NCBI GenBank assembly: GCA_025345505.1
Contig: JANVCC010000040.1
Span: forward strand, 8,083,655-8,147,654
Direction of reading: 5' to 3'
Length of the DNA stretch: 64,000 nucleotides
Origin: Todiramphus chloris collaris
Taxonomy: Eukaryota; Chordata; Aves; Coraciiformes; Alcedinidae
Shown here piece after piece: positions 25,101-34,870 of this stretch. The notes under the pieces are model-generated. The model made no database searches, had not been told where the DNA came from, and worked only from the letters and a program-made list of their open reading frames with translations. Position numbers and translations under genes: made by a program. Each line of letters starts with the position of its first letter. Position 1 is the first letter of the stretch.

Positions 25101-28100
25101 TTTTGGAAAAGTGGTGGAGTGCATAGATCATGATATGTAAGTGTTGGTTTTTTTAGAAGAAAGTCTCAGTTCCAATAAAGTATTGCAGTATATTTAAGAT
25201 AATTTTTTGTTGATTTGAATGGTACCTTGTAAGCTTATTTCTAGCTTAAAATGGTTTAAGGATTTTCAGGTGATACCACATCTGTCCCTTTGCATTTAAT
25301 GTTCTTCGGTCATCTTTTTTCAGTACTATAAATGTTTTTTGCTTTCTTCTACTGCTCTGTGAAAGGCCATTGGATGGTACTGACTTCATACAAGACGAGA
25401 TATAGAGAAATACTTTGTTTTTCCTCTAAGCTTTTGAGAATCTACCCTTAACAATAAAACTTCCTTAACCAGATTTGTCTGGGGAAACATCTGCTTGGAA
25501 AGGGTTTCTTTCAAAAATAGATCTTTTTATTAACTTTCTTTTTCCTTTGTACAAGCTTTATAAAACCACATGGTGCAAACTATTTGTTTCTGAGTAGATG
25601 TCATCAGCTCCTTCTAAATAGGAGGAATGTATGTTTTGCTTCATTATGTTTTTCTGTTGGTACTACAAGTGCTGTTGGTGTTAACTAATGTGAGGGTGTG
25701 TAAAGAGTACAGAATTGATATGGGAGACTAACTTCTAGAAGAGGATGTAATGAGATGCTGAGAAAGTAGTGTTGGTTCTTAGTGATTTTCTTCCCTCAGG
25801 CTCCACAATCAGAATCATCCTTTGTTTTTTCTAAGTGCACAGTACTCCAGTGTCCAGTCCTTTTTTGATGTGATAGTTACTTTTGTGTAATGGCATGTTT
25901 GATGGTGAAGAAAATTATTGTATTTCCACTACTGGATGTGCTAAGAGTTTTCAAAAGTTAGTAACACTCAGATTATTTTAACCACTTGTTTTATATCTGC
26001 AGTTCTGTGATACAGGCCTAGTATTTCTTCCTCTGCCTTTGGTTTTTGTCATTTTACAAGTTTAAGTCTGTTCAGAAGAAATTGTATAAAGAGTGAATGC
26101 AATAGAATGAACTATGTGTATCTGTTCCATTTAAGTAATAGCCTTACAGTTTGAGTGTTGGACTGAGTGCAGGTCAGTTTTCACTAGTACAGAATACTCA
26201 GAAAACTTCAGAAGTTCCTCTGATTCCATACAAGAACTGGAGAAGAGCCAGAACTAATTGTGCGAGTTTCAGGGAAAAATGTCAAATTTTTTGCAGTACA
26301 AGCGTCAAACAAGAGCTTTTTTTGTTCGTTCTTTTTTAAATCATCTTGCAGGTGAATTCTTGATGTTTACCTTACATGAAATGACTGAGAAAGAGTTAAT
26401 GTAGCATATACTGTTGAGTATTTGACAAGAGAAAGATCAGTATTGCCTTTCTTTATAAAAGCAGTTCTGGTTAACTTCAATGTGATTAAATCGCATTCCC
26501 CTAATTTAACTCGTAATTCCTTATGACCTTTCATCTTCCTGTGTCTCTTTTATTAAAATCGAGCTGCTTTAGATTTGTAGGTGTTTAGCAATAATTGATT
26601 CAGTTTGTGATGCTTTACTTTCTTTTACAGGAGAGGAATGCATGTAGCAGTTAAAATTGTGAAAAATGTTGGTAGATACCGGGAAGCAGCCCGTTCAGAA
26701 GTACAAGTGTTGGAACACTTGAACAACATGGATCCAAGCAGCACTTTGTAAGTATCAAATCAGAACAGTCAGCATGCTAAGGATTTGCAGAAGATAATTC
26801 TTCAATAAACTGGGTTTTCATGTATTTGTGTTTTTTGTTGTTTTCTTTTTCCCCCTCCACTTTTTTTAAGTCGTTGTGTCCAGATGCTGGAATGGTTTGA
26901 TCATCATGGCCACGTTTGCATTGTTTTTGAGCTGCTGGGACTTAGTACTTACGATTTTATTAAGGAAAACAGTTTTCTGCCATTTCATATTAATGACATT
27001 AGAAATATGGCTTATCAAATTTGCCAGTCGATAAACTGTAAGTAAATCTCAATACTTTTATGAAATATGTTTAAGGATTGGGTTATGGTTTGTTTTTTTT
27101 CTTTAGGAAATGCATATATTAATTATGGAACACTGTGTTTTTTTTCCTTGTAGTTTTGCACCATAATAAGCTAACTCATACAGATTTAAAGCCTGAAAAT
27201 ATCTTGTTTGTGGAGTCTGATTACATAGTGAAGTACAATGCCAAAATGGTAAGTTTGTTCTTTGTTTCTCTCAAATTGAATTAGGCTACTTCTGTCTTTA
27301 TCTTAACTTTATTTAAAAAAGACAAAACCAAACGTGTAGAAAGGTCAAGTTACTTGTGTTTCCTAGAAATTAACTTTTGTGTCTGTCTTTGAGATGTACT
27401 GACTTTCTGCTGCGTAACTTTGCTCTGATTCAAACTCAGCTGTTTAGTCTGATTACTAGTTAAGTTCTTTGCTGTTTACTGAAGTTTTGGCATTCATAGG
27501 AGGCATTATGTTAATGACCTTGAATTCAGCCAGGTTTTTTCTTTTGTATTTTTTAAGCCATTTCAGTCCCTTTCTTTAAGTCATCCCCGTATTTTTGGAA
27601 GAATGTCAGATCTTGCTGTCTGATTATCGTGGTGTGCCTGTTGGTTTGCAGTCCTTGGCTTAAGAGCTAAGATGAATTTTCTGTTTGTCGTCAGTGCGTG
27701 AGGTTGATCATTGGGCAGTGTTAAAGTTGGCATGGGCCCTGAACAGGACTGTTGCCTGAACAGCGTCTTCCTTTTAAACCTAAAAAAACACCAAGACTCA
27801 GCATTAGGGTGAGACCTTGTCTGCACTGGCAGGAATACAAGTTTCTTTTTATGTTGCTGCTCTTTTTTTTTCAAAGTATGAGCTTCATAGAGACAGAAAA
27901 GCAGAATGAACTTCACTGCCTGTGATTCATGCTTTGGGATTGATTTTTATTTTTATGTAACTAGTATTTTCAAGATAATGTGATGAATACCTTATAGCTA
28001 AGTATGCTTTTAAATACTAACAAATACCATTTTGGTTTTCTTGCAGAAGCGAGATGAACGCACTTTAAAAAACACAGACATCAAAGTCGTTGATTTTGGA

Positions 28101-30711
28101 AGTGCAACTTTTGATGATGAGCATCACAGTACTTTAGTGTCTACAAGACATTATAGAGCCCCTGAGGTTATTTTAGGTCAGTAAAGACTTGTAAGCCTTC
28201 TGACAGCTAATGACAGTTTCATTCAGGTGTCTTTACTTATAAACTGGAGTTGCTGCTCATAGTTATAATAACTTGGTTGTCTCTCACAAATGGTGGTGTA
28301 GTGGGAATTCTTGTGAGTAAAGAATAAAAGAAATACTCTTAACACCAGAAGTCTAAACAAGTTCCTCTCCCACCAAGGTTTGGGGAGAGGTGTGGAGGGG
28401 AAAAACAGGCATCAGTAAATGCATGAAAACTGGGCATGTGCAGGTTTTAACAACATATAAAAAAGTAAAACTCTTAAAACTTTGCCTGTTTTACAGCCCT
28501 GGGATGGTCACAGCCTTGTGACGTTTGGAGTATTGGTTGTATTCTAATTGAGTATTACCTGGGATTTACAGTGTTTCAGGTATGTACAGGAAGATAAATT
28601 GAATGTTTTTGTTACATACTGTTGGTTTTCATCTCTTAATGTCAAGTACTTAACTGTTACTTTAAAAGGCATAACCTTTTAAAACAGTGGTTTTTAAGGC
28701 TTCTGTAAATGAGATGGTAAAGATAGCATGCATATATGAAAATGTCATGTCTTGGTCTCCTTCAGACTATTTAAGATCTGTTCTGGCTTTTTGGGCAATA
28801 CATCCTGTCTGGAGTTGGAAGATGCTGCTGATATTAAGAGTAAAGAGGACATACTTGTACAAAACTCTGTTTATAAACCCTGTTCAGTGTCCATCTTAGC
28901 TATGGAAAAAGCTATATTGCAAGCTGCATTGCATAACTTTTTATAATTTAAGGTGATAATATAAAGATACTGTGACAGTACTCCAGCAAACATCTTGTTT
29001 GTAGATGAACGTTGTTACCAAGTGATTGAGAGTAGAAAAATGTGCTAAGTGCATTTGTTGCTTTTTCCACACAGACCCATGATAGTAAAGAACACTTGGC
29101 AATGATGGAAAGAATATTAGGGCCTCTGCCAGCTCACATGATCAAGAAATCCAGGTAAGTTCATTTGAGAAGTAGTAAGTTGCCTAATATTTTCATATTA
29201 TAAGAGAAATTTGGAAGGTTCCATTGCTAGGTGTGAGCCTCTGAAGATGGACAAAGAAACTTCTAGAGTCTTAGTACTTTTATTAGTCTATGGCAAGGAA
29301 TCATGGCAGGTGAATTAAATAGTTGACAATAGTCCTTTTCTGGTTTTAGTCCAAGTTGCCAACAGAGTGACAGCCTCTTGAGCAGTAGCTGGGTACCAGT
29401 GTTCTGAAGTCTTTAAAGCTGTTTTGTAAGGTCACCAGAACAATATTAGACACCCATTTTTCTACAAACCAGGAAGTAAAAGAACCTGCTGTCCAGATTT
29501 AGACTGAGAGGAAAAAGAAAGTCCTGTCTTGTTAAAACATCTGCTAGCCCCTTCCACTGTCCCTTCATATCCCTCAGACCTTTGCTTCAGTGATCTTTAT
29601 CTCTTCCTCAAAGATAACTACACGGAGCAGCAGTTTCCCATTTCCATTGCAAGAAGCAACTAGCACAGGGTTCTCCCCTAGCCCCCAAATGTACAAAATC
29701 CAGATCATGTCAGATTGATGGTCCTTTCTCTTCCTGAAATAGGTTGTCCTCCTTGCCGGCTAATCTGAATAATCCTTTAATTTATGTTCTAGTAGAATTC
29801 CAATAATTCTGAGTGAGTTATTTAGTTTATTATAGTTGCCCAGCTGATTCATCATGTGTCTTGAAAAACAACTTAGAAGGCTGCAATTAAGGTAGTGGGG
29901 GGGGGGGGGGGGGAAGCTACTTATTAGCAGTGTTTTAAGTGGTGCCAAGGTGTGAATTTATCAGAACTGATTTGCTCTGGTGGTGTCAAGTATTTTTGGT
30001 ACACTCCAGATATTTGGCAGTATGATTCTGTGAAGTAGTTGCTGCCCACTTGTACTCTGCAGATTCTATAAGAAATGTTTTTAAGAAGTTGATAGATTGA
30101 CAAGCTGCCTTTTTGTACTAGCAGATGAGACAGTTCTCTTGGAACACCTGAAAACATCCATCTCTTTAAATGGTCTGTAATGGAAGAGACATTTTCAGTA
30201 GCTTCTTTGTTGATTGGAATACTGAAAGACCTGTTCTCTAAATATTGTGGCAATGGTAGTATAAAAGTCTCTGACTAAAATTAGCTAGAAGAGATGTTAG
30301 CTGCAAGTGCAGAGGGATATGCAGGAACGCTTCTGTGCTGTTTCAGGACTTCTTAGAAAAGCTTTATACACTATCTTAAAATTATTTTCCTTGTCCCACA
30401 GAAAGCATTACTTCCACCATGACCAGTTGGACTGGGATGAACACAGTTCTGCAGGACGATACGTTAGGAGACGCTGTAAGCCTCTAAAGGTAGGAGACAA
30501 CACTTCTATCGCTTTGTTAGATTTGCAGTTGTGATGGATTTCTCTAAAATAGCTTGCTTTTTCTTCCTTGTAGGAATTTATGCATTGCCAAGACACAGAT
30601 CACCAACGTCTGTTTGACCTTGTTCGCAGGATGCTGGAATATGATCCAGCCAAAAGGATTACTCTTGATGAAGCCTTGCAGCATCCCTTTTTTGAACCAT
30701 TAAATAAATAA
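21977..30711 (+). CDS. CLK4: CLK4, dual-specificity LAMMER-family kinase (CDC-like kinase 4), complete
   Basis: Twelve coding exons with GT-AG borders and matching phases give 477 residues; human CLK4 is about 481. CLK kinases are nuclear, phosphorylate SR proteins and so control splicing. Residues 1-156 are rich in Ser, Arg, Lys and His, with [11 protein letters not shown] as a likely nuclear signal. The kinase domain follows: glycine loop GEGAFGKV at 164-171, Lys187 in HVAVK, catalytic Asp284 in HTDLKPEN (HT instead of HR is typical of this family), DFG at 321-323, RHYRAPEV at 339-346 and the LAMMER signature [11 protein letters not shown] at 382-392. Sequence alone could also suggest CLK1, but the position directly upstream of COL23A1 on the same strand, as in human, supports CLK4. 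The start codon lies in exon 2 in a weak context (C at -3). Confidence 0.93.
22129..23166 (+). other. CLK4: CLK4 intron 2
   Basis: This 1038-nt intron runs from GTATAA to ATTTTCAG. I see no other feature in it. Confidence 0.85.
23167..23392 (+). CDS. CLK4: CLK4 exon 3 (RS/His-rich region)
   Basis: This 226-nt exon covers residues 51-126 and ends in phase 0. It includes [20 protein letters not shown] and the basic stretch [20 protein letters not shown], the SR-protein docking and nuclear-speckle region in this family. The donor GTATGA is not optimal. Confidence 0.93.
23393..24581 (+). other. CLK4: CLK4 intron 3
   Basis: A 1189-nt intron upstream of the regulated-type exon 4. In mammalian CLK1 the matching intron is often retained in nuclear RNA as part of autoregulation. 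An 85-codon open frame at 23819-24076 has no family similarity that I can see. Confidence 0.8.
24582..24672 (+). CDS. CLK4: CLK4 exon 4 (91 nt, probable regulated exon)
   Basis: This exon encodes residues 127-156 ([20 protein letters not shown] then [10 protein letters not shown]) plus the first base of Tyr157. Its length is not a multiple of three. The donor GTATAG is weak (A instead of G at position 5 is retained as A-G order, not GTAAGT). CLK1 exon 4 in mammals is also 91 nt and is skipped to give an inactive product. Confidence 0.93.
24673..25069 (+). other. CLK4: CLK4 intron 4
   Basis: A 397-nt intron with a weak GTATAG donor and a TTCTTTTTAG acceptor. By analogy with CLK1 this is the other candidate for regulated retention. 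Confidence 0.85.
25070..25136 (+). CDS. CLK4: CLK4 exon 5 (glycine-rich loop)
   Basis: This 67-nt exon encodes residues 157-178 plus two bases of Met179 and carries the ATP-binding loop [11 protein letters not shown]. Residue 161 is Ala where human CLK1 and CLK4 have Asp (EIVDTLGEG, from memory). In the frame used when exon 4 is skipped, it reads six codons and then TAG at 25088-25090. The donor is GTAAGT. Confidence 0.94.
25137..26630 (+). other. CLK4: CLK4 intron 5
   Basis: A 1494-nt intron from GTAAGT to TTTTACAG, in which I see no feature. Confidence 0.85.
26631..26747 (+). CDS. CLK4: CLK4 exon 6 (catalytic lysine)
   Basis: This 117-nt exon encodes residues 179-217 plus two bases of Phe218. 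HVAVKIVKN contains the ATP-anchoring Lys187, and [16 protein letters not shown] contains the helix-C Glu that pairs with it. The donor is GTAAGT. Confidence 0.94.
26871..27037 (+). CDS. CLK4: CLK4 exon 7
   Basis: This 167-nt exon encodes residues 218-273 and the first base of Phe274. It includes the hinge region [18 protein letters not shown] and the helix-E segment [13 protein letters not shown]. The acceptor TTTTTTTAAG uses AAG rather than CAG or TAG. The donor is GTAAGT. Confidence 0.94.
27154..27248 (+). CDS. CLK4: CLK4 exon 8 (catalytic loop)
   Basis: This 95-nt exon encodes residues 274-305. [19 protein letters not shown] carries catalytic Asp284 and Asn289. HTDLKPEN in place of HRDLKPEN is diagnostic of CLK/LAMMER kinases. 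The intron before it is only 116 nt. Confidence 0.95.
27249..28046 (+). other. CLK4: CLK4 intron 8
   Basis: A 798-nt intron from GTAAGT to TTCTTGCAG. I recognise nothing else in it; a 111-codon minus-strand open frame at 27581-27916 has no similarity that I can see. Confidence 0.85.
28047..28176 (+). CDS. CLK4: CLK4 exon 9 (DFG and activation loop)
   Basis: This 130-nt exon encodes residues 306-348 and the first base of Ala349. [20 protein letters not shown] holds the metal-binding DFG at 321-323, and [13 protein letters not shown] closes the activation segment. The donor GTCAGT has C at position 3 and is weaker than most others in the gene. Confidence 0.95.
28177..28496 (+). other. CLK4: CLK4 intron 9
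   Basis: A 320-nt intron from GTCAGT to GTTTTACAG, with nothing else recognised. Confidence 0.85.
28497..28579 (+). CDS. CLK4: CLK4 exon 10
   Basis: This 83-nt exon encodes residues 349-376. [20 protein letters not shown] contains the conserved D-x-W-S-x-G of kinase subdomain IX. The donor is GTATGT. Confidence 0.95.
28580..29074 (+). other. CLK4: CLK4 intron 10
   Basis: A 495-nt intron from GTATGT to TTCCACACAG. Overlapping short open frames at 28687-28946 are intronic and unrecognised. Confidence 0.85.
29075..29154 (+). CDS. CLK4: CLK4 exon 11 (LAMMER motif)
   Basis: This 80-nt exon encodes residues 377-402 and two bases of Arg403. It contains [11 protein letters not shown], the signature that names the LAMMER family. 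The donor is GTAAGT. Confidence 0.95.
29155..30401 (+). other. CLK4: CLK4 intron 11
   Basis: A 1247-nt intron from GTAAGT to GTCCCACAG. It carries a G17 run at 29897-29913. No other feature was recognised. Confidence 0.85.
29897..29913 (+). repeat. G17 homopolymer
   Basis: Seventeen consecutive G lie in otherwise AT-rich CLK4 intron 11. Long poly-G is rare, prone to polymerase slippage and error, and can form a G-quadruplex in DNA or pre-mRNA. Confidence 0.9.
30402..30489 (+). CDS. CLK4: CLK4 exon 12
   Basis: This 88-nt exon encodes residues 403-432. It includes [20 protein letters not shown] and RRRCKPLK, the CLK-specific insert in the kinase C-lobe. The donor is GTAGGA. Confidence 0.95.
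30574..30711 (+). CDS. CLK4: CLK4 exon 13 coding part with stop codon
   Basis: This exon encodes residues 433-477, [20 protein letters not shown] through [14 protein letters not shown], then TAA at 30709-30711. The stop lies within a (TAAA) run. The intron before it is only 84 nt. Confidence 0.95.
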   Translation, partial: EFMHCQDTDHQRLFDLVRRMLEYDPAKRITLDEALQHPFFEPLNK

Positions 30712-30925
30712 ATAAATACAAAGACCTTTTACACTTCTTCGAGGAGGTTTCCTAGACTGTGTCAGTCAACAGAGGTTGCATGAAACTTTTGTAAACTTTA
30801 AATTATTTTGTACAGTTAAGTCTGTAAATACTTACACATGTTTTGTATAACTGTTATGTTTACCTTGTTGAACAGTTGTAGTCATGGGTATCAAAGTGAA
30901 AAATAAAAGTAATTTTCATTTTTGA
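30712..30925 (+). other. CLK4: CLK4 3' UTR
   Basis: About 214 nt from the stop to the likely cleavage site, AT-rich with TGTAAA and TGTA elements. It ends shortly after the AATAAA signal at 30902; the exact cleavage position is inferred. Confidence 0.7.
30902..30907 (+). promoter_or_regulatory. CLK4: CLK4 poly(A) signal
   Basis: A canonical AATAAA is followed by a T/GT-rich region at 30912-30965, as expected of a downstream element. AATAAA hexamers also overlap the stop region near 30703-30718, but they are too close to the stop to be the main signal. Confidence 0.75.
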
Positions 30926-33900
30926 AAATGGTTTTCTCTTTGAAACTGTGCCCCTCTTGTGTTGCAGATGAGTCTAGTTAAGCATCACACTTGAGGTGAG
31001 CAGCCTGTGGATAGCTGAATAGTTTTTCAAAACATCAAATGTTTTTAATTGTAGTCATAAAAAAAAAAGATTAGAGGAGCTGACGCTATTTCAGGGTGCT
31101 GTGTAGTCCTTTGTGACAGTGTTCTGAAACGTGTGAAAACTGTGCACTTTGTAAGTGGTTATCTTTTGTGGGTCACCTATTTCCCAGATTTTCGGTTAAA
31201 CAGCCTTCACTGCACTCTGGCTGGCTGATTATAGTCTCTAGAAACTTGTCTGATGCTTTCACCTTCAAATATTTATAGATAATTTTTTTGTTAAGGTCTG
31301 AAAAGTAACTTTTCATATTTTCAGTAATGTTTTGATTGATTAAAATCAGCCTTTTCATGGCAAAGCTTTTAGGATTGTACTGCCCTGAAGAAAAGCACAG
31401 AGAAATAAATACTGCCTGCCACAGAACTGCGGTATATTTAAGGTGTTCTCTTGAAATAGTTACAAGATCACTCTGAAGTTCTGAAATACATATTCCTGTG
31501 GATCTTGATCTCTAATTACTGATAAGTAACCTTGGCGAGAGAGAAACTCGTGTCATCCGACTACAATAGAGGAAGGAGGAGAACACCTTGGGTGCTGAGT
31601 TCAGCTTTCCAATCCCGACTTGTGCACTCTGTGTGGCAGTTTTTCTTAGTGTTAAATTGATGTTCCTTGGTCTTCTAATCCATTTGCTGCAGTATGGACA
31701 GCTTGGTGAGGAGGAGGAAGGGAAACTTCTGTGGCAGGGTTCATTCAGGCTCGTTGTAGATGCAATAGGCAACTTTTGGCCATTTAGCCTGGAAAAGAGA
31801 AGACTGAGAGGGGATCTGTTATTAATGTTTACAAATACCTGAAGGGTGGGTGTCCAGTAGAAGGGACCAGTCTCTTCTCTTATTCCCTGTGATAGGACAA
31901 GAGGTAATGGTCACAAGGTTAGACACAGTAAGTTCCACCTCAACATCAGGAAAAACTTCACTGTGAGAGTGACAGAGCCTGGCCCCGGCTGTCCTAAAAT
32001 GTTGTGGAGTCTCCTTCTCTCGTGACTTTCAAGACCCGCTTCGATCTGTTTCTGTGTGCCCTGCCCTGGGTGTTCCTCCTCTGGCAGTGGGGTTTGACTT
32101 GATGATCTCCAGAGGTCCCTTCCAACCCCTACCATTCTATGATTTATTATGGTCCTGACTTTACCATGCTCACCTTTCTCATGTAAGGAAATAGTAAATT
32201 TTTTTGGCTCCACAGGAGCCTGACTTAAACTTTTGTGCTTGCTGAGTTAAGTCCTAATGCACAGCAAGATTTTAAACTGGTGTCCTTGTTCCACTGATGA
32301 GGAGGCTTAATTTGCAAGAGGCTCCAGCTGTGCATATCTCTGACTTGAGGATGGAATATATCTGGGACAGGCTTTGAAAGCTTGCCTTCTGTAAACTCTG
32401 CCACCTCCTGTGCTTGATTACATCTTGTAATAGGATGTTGATGGTTGCCCTCATTGTTTCTTCTCTGCATGACTGAAAAAGTAACAGTAACATCAAGGTC
32501 AGCTTTGTAGGACTGAGCAGGGCAGGAGGGAATTCCCTTCCTTACCTCTTCCAGCAGTACTTTCCATCCCACACCTTCACGGAGGAGAAGCAAGGAGATG
32601 GCTGAGCAGCGATCACTGAAGAAATGCAGATTGGGTTGGGGGAAGAGTTCATACGTTGCTGTAACCAAAACTAACTCTAAACCACATTATAAAGGGAAGG
32701 ATTGTGTTCTCTGGGGGAGTACTTCTAGCCTTTGCTGATCACTAAAACATACTACACTTGCTAAAGGAGATATGTGCTACAAGAAACTATTACAAAAGTA
32801 TTATAAAAACCTGTTTAAATTCACTTCCCTTCTCCTAGTAAACATAAAGAAAATGCAGTATTTGGATTAATACAAGGGGCCAAGTAGTTTTGCAGGCCTT
32901 GTTTGAGTTTGAAGGGGAAAACTTCTGAGGTCCCAGGCTTCTGGGCGATGAGGCAGCATGGAACTGCTGGCAGGTGAGCAGCTGGCCAGTGGCAGGTCTG
33001 GTCTGGCTTTAACTGGGCTGGTTTCTTCTGCTTGATAGGCTGCCCTCAGTGGTCTTGGCTTCACCGGGGATGAGATTTTTACATGCACACACCCTGTTGT
33101 CTTGTTAATACGTGAGTATACATGGGGTCGTTTGCCATCTTTACGTGTTTGGATCAATCTCATACTAACTGCCAAGAGCTGTTGGTAAATAATTGTAAGA
33201 TCCGTTTGCATCTTTCTCTGCACTTCAGATATGTATCTACTCTACCTTAAAAATGTGGTCTGTAAAAATAGTTCATCCAGGCAGCCCAACAGTGTGTGTT
33301 TCCATAACGTTTTAGGACAAAATGCTCTTTTTGCACCCTCAAAGCTCCCCCAGAGCAATGGTACCATGTGTGTGCAACTGGCCTCACAGAGCTTGTGGGT
33401 GAAGTATCGTCAGGGGGGCAGAGAATATAAGGAAGAGGTTGCTCACTATAACCTGGAGTTTTCTTCTTTGTACCTTCAGGAATGTGAAGGTGAGCAGGAA
33501 ATAGTTGGTGGCCCATGTTAGATTTGCCTGACTCTGGTTTGGAAACAGCAGCTGCAAAAAGCAGTGTGCACATCTGCCATGGCAGCAGCTCTGTGCTTCT
33601 GTGCGTTTTGTTAACATGCTTTATTGACACCACTCCTAGAACCATTTTCTAACTCTTAGTCTTCGTTCACCTGTTCCTGAAGTTACTCTTCAAAGGGCAG
33701 GGTCTGCGGCCAGGAGGTAGTTTGTGTACTATGTGCTTTAGAGTCTAGACAGGCAGCAAGTTATCCACAGATGTCTTATGGGCGCTTTAAGAGTTGGTGT
33801 GATGCAACCTGTAATGACGCAGAGAACACAAGTATGTCTGGCAAAGTCTGGGGAGACAGTGTTTCTATATGAGCATGGTTTCAATGGCTCCCTAAAGCAG

Positions 33901-34059
33901 ATGGGGGGCACTTTGATAAAATCACTGAGTTGCAACGCATGGTGGGAGACCACTGGGCTTTGCAGATGGGCTCTAAGAGGGGTTGTATCACAGAAACGAC
34001 ACTTCCCAGCAGCTGACACCTCCCGCAGATCTCACTCCTTAGGAGGGGAGAGGCTGTTT
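30926..34059. other. CLK4-COL23A1 intergenic region
   Basis: About 3.1 kb separates the CLK4 3' end from the COL23A1 CpG island. Apart from one CR1 fragment I recognise nothing. A 147-codon minus-strand open frame at 32225-32668 and several smaller ones have no visible family similarity. Confidence 0.65.
31781..32143 (+). mobile_element. CR1 LINE, 5'-truncated 3' end
   Basis: The sequence follows the CR1 3' region: TTTAGCCTGGAAAAGAGAAG, then ATACCTGAAGGGTGGG, TGATAGGACAAGAGGTAATG and GGAAAAACTTCACTG. It closes with GACTTGATGATCTCCAGAGG, CCCTTCCAACCCC and the terminal ATTCTATGAT octamer. CR1 is the dominant LINE of birds and other reptiles and typically inserts as short 3' fragments without a poly(A) tail. 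About 363 bp remain, with no intact coding region. Confidence 0.93.
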
Positions 34060-34142
34060 CCCAGCGCTGTGCCTCGGGAAGCTGAGCTCAGCCGGGTGCC
34101 CGCTGTCCCGGGCGGGGGGGTCCCGCTCGGGCCAACCCGGCC

Positions 34143-34157
34143 CCACTGGAGGGCGCC
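34143..34157 (+). promoter_or_regulatory. CTCF-like motif in the COL23A1 CpG island
   Basis: CCACTGGAGGGCGCC matches the core pattern CCASYAGRKGGCRSY at 14 of 15 positions (G for A at position 6). It lies about 420 bp before the start codon. Actual binding is not shown. Confidence 0.55.
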
Positions 34158-34315
34158 CGCTCCGCGGCTGCCCCCGCCGCCGGCTGCCCTGCGCGGCTGC
34201 TGCCCGGCTCGGCGGCCGGAGCGGGGCCGCCCCCCGCCTCCGCGGAGCACCCCACGTCCCGGAGAGGCTCTCGCCCTGCCCCGCACCGCCAGGACCCCGG
34301 GGGGGCAGGGAGGAA

Positions 34316-34343
34316 GGGATAGAGGGATAGAGGGATAGAGGGA
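34316..34343 (+). repeat. GGGATAGA tandem octamer, three copies plus partial
   Basis: Three perfect 8-bp units are followed by a partial GGGAG unit upstream of COL23A1. The four GGG runs at 8-bp spacing could form a G-quadruplex. Confidence 0.9.
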
Positions 34344-34579
34344 GCGGTTCCCGCGGGGGGCCGGGCAGCGGGGGTGGGATCTGCTCCGCGTAATCCCCCA
34401 TGGAGGGGGGGGGCGGCGGGCCGCGCTCGGAGCATCCCCCCTTCCTCAGCGCGGGGGAGGCGGCGGGGGAGCCGCCACCCCCCGCTTCCTCCGTTTAAGA
34501 CCCGAGCTGGTGGGGCGAACGGAGGAGAGCGTCCGCTCCGCAGCTGCCGGCCCCACTTCCGCGGCGGGGCGCGGAGCGC

Positions 34580-34870
34580 ATGGGGCGGGCGCTGGATGCG
34601 CCGGCGGGGGAAGGCGGGCGGCAGCCGAGCGGGACCCCGCGCAGCAGCGCGATGAGCGCGGGCAGCAGCGGCGCGGCCGCCGCGGCGGGCACCGCCACCT
34701 CTGCCCTCTGCCTGCTCCTCTCCCTCACGGCTGTGGCCGTCTGCCTGCTGCTGGGCGCCAAGACGGCGGAGCTGCAGGGCCGGCTGGCCGCGTTGGAGGA
34801 GCGGGGCGCCGCGGGACACGGGCCGCTGCTGGATGTGCTGCAGCCCCGCGTGGAGCAGCTCTTCCGCGAG
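34580..34870 (+). CDS. COL23A1: COL23A1 exon 1 coding part
   Basis: This segment encodes 97 residues and ends in phase 0 with LFRE before a GTGAGT donor. The membrane segment and the start of a coiled-coil stalk are both in this exon. The open frame continues past the donor for 81 codons, which is intronic read-through in GC-rich DNA. Confidence 0.9.

Noticed and set aside
32225-32668. 147-codon minus-strand frame just after the CR1 fragment, considered as part of a transposon
   Set aside because: The translation shows no reverse transcriptase, transposase or other motif, and CR1 ends at 32143.
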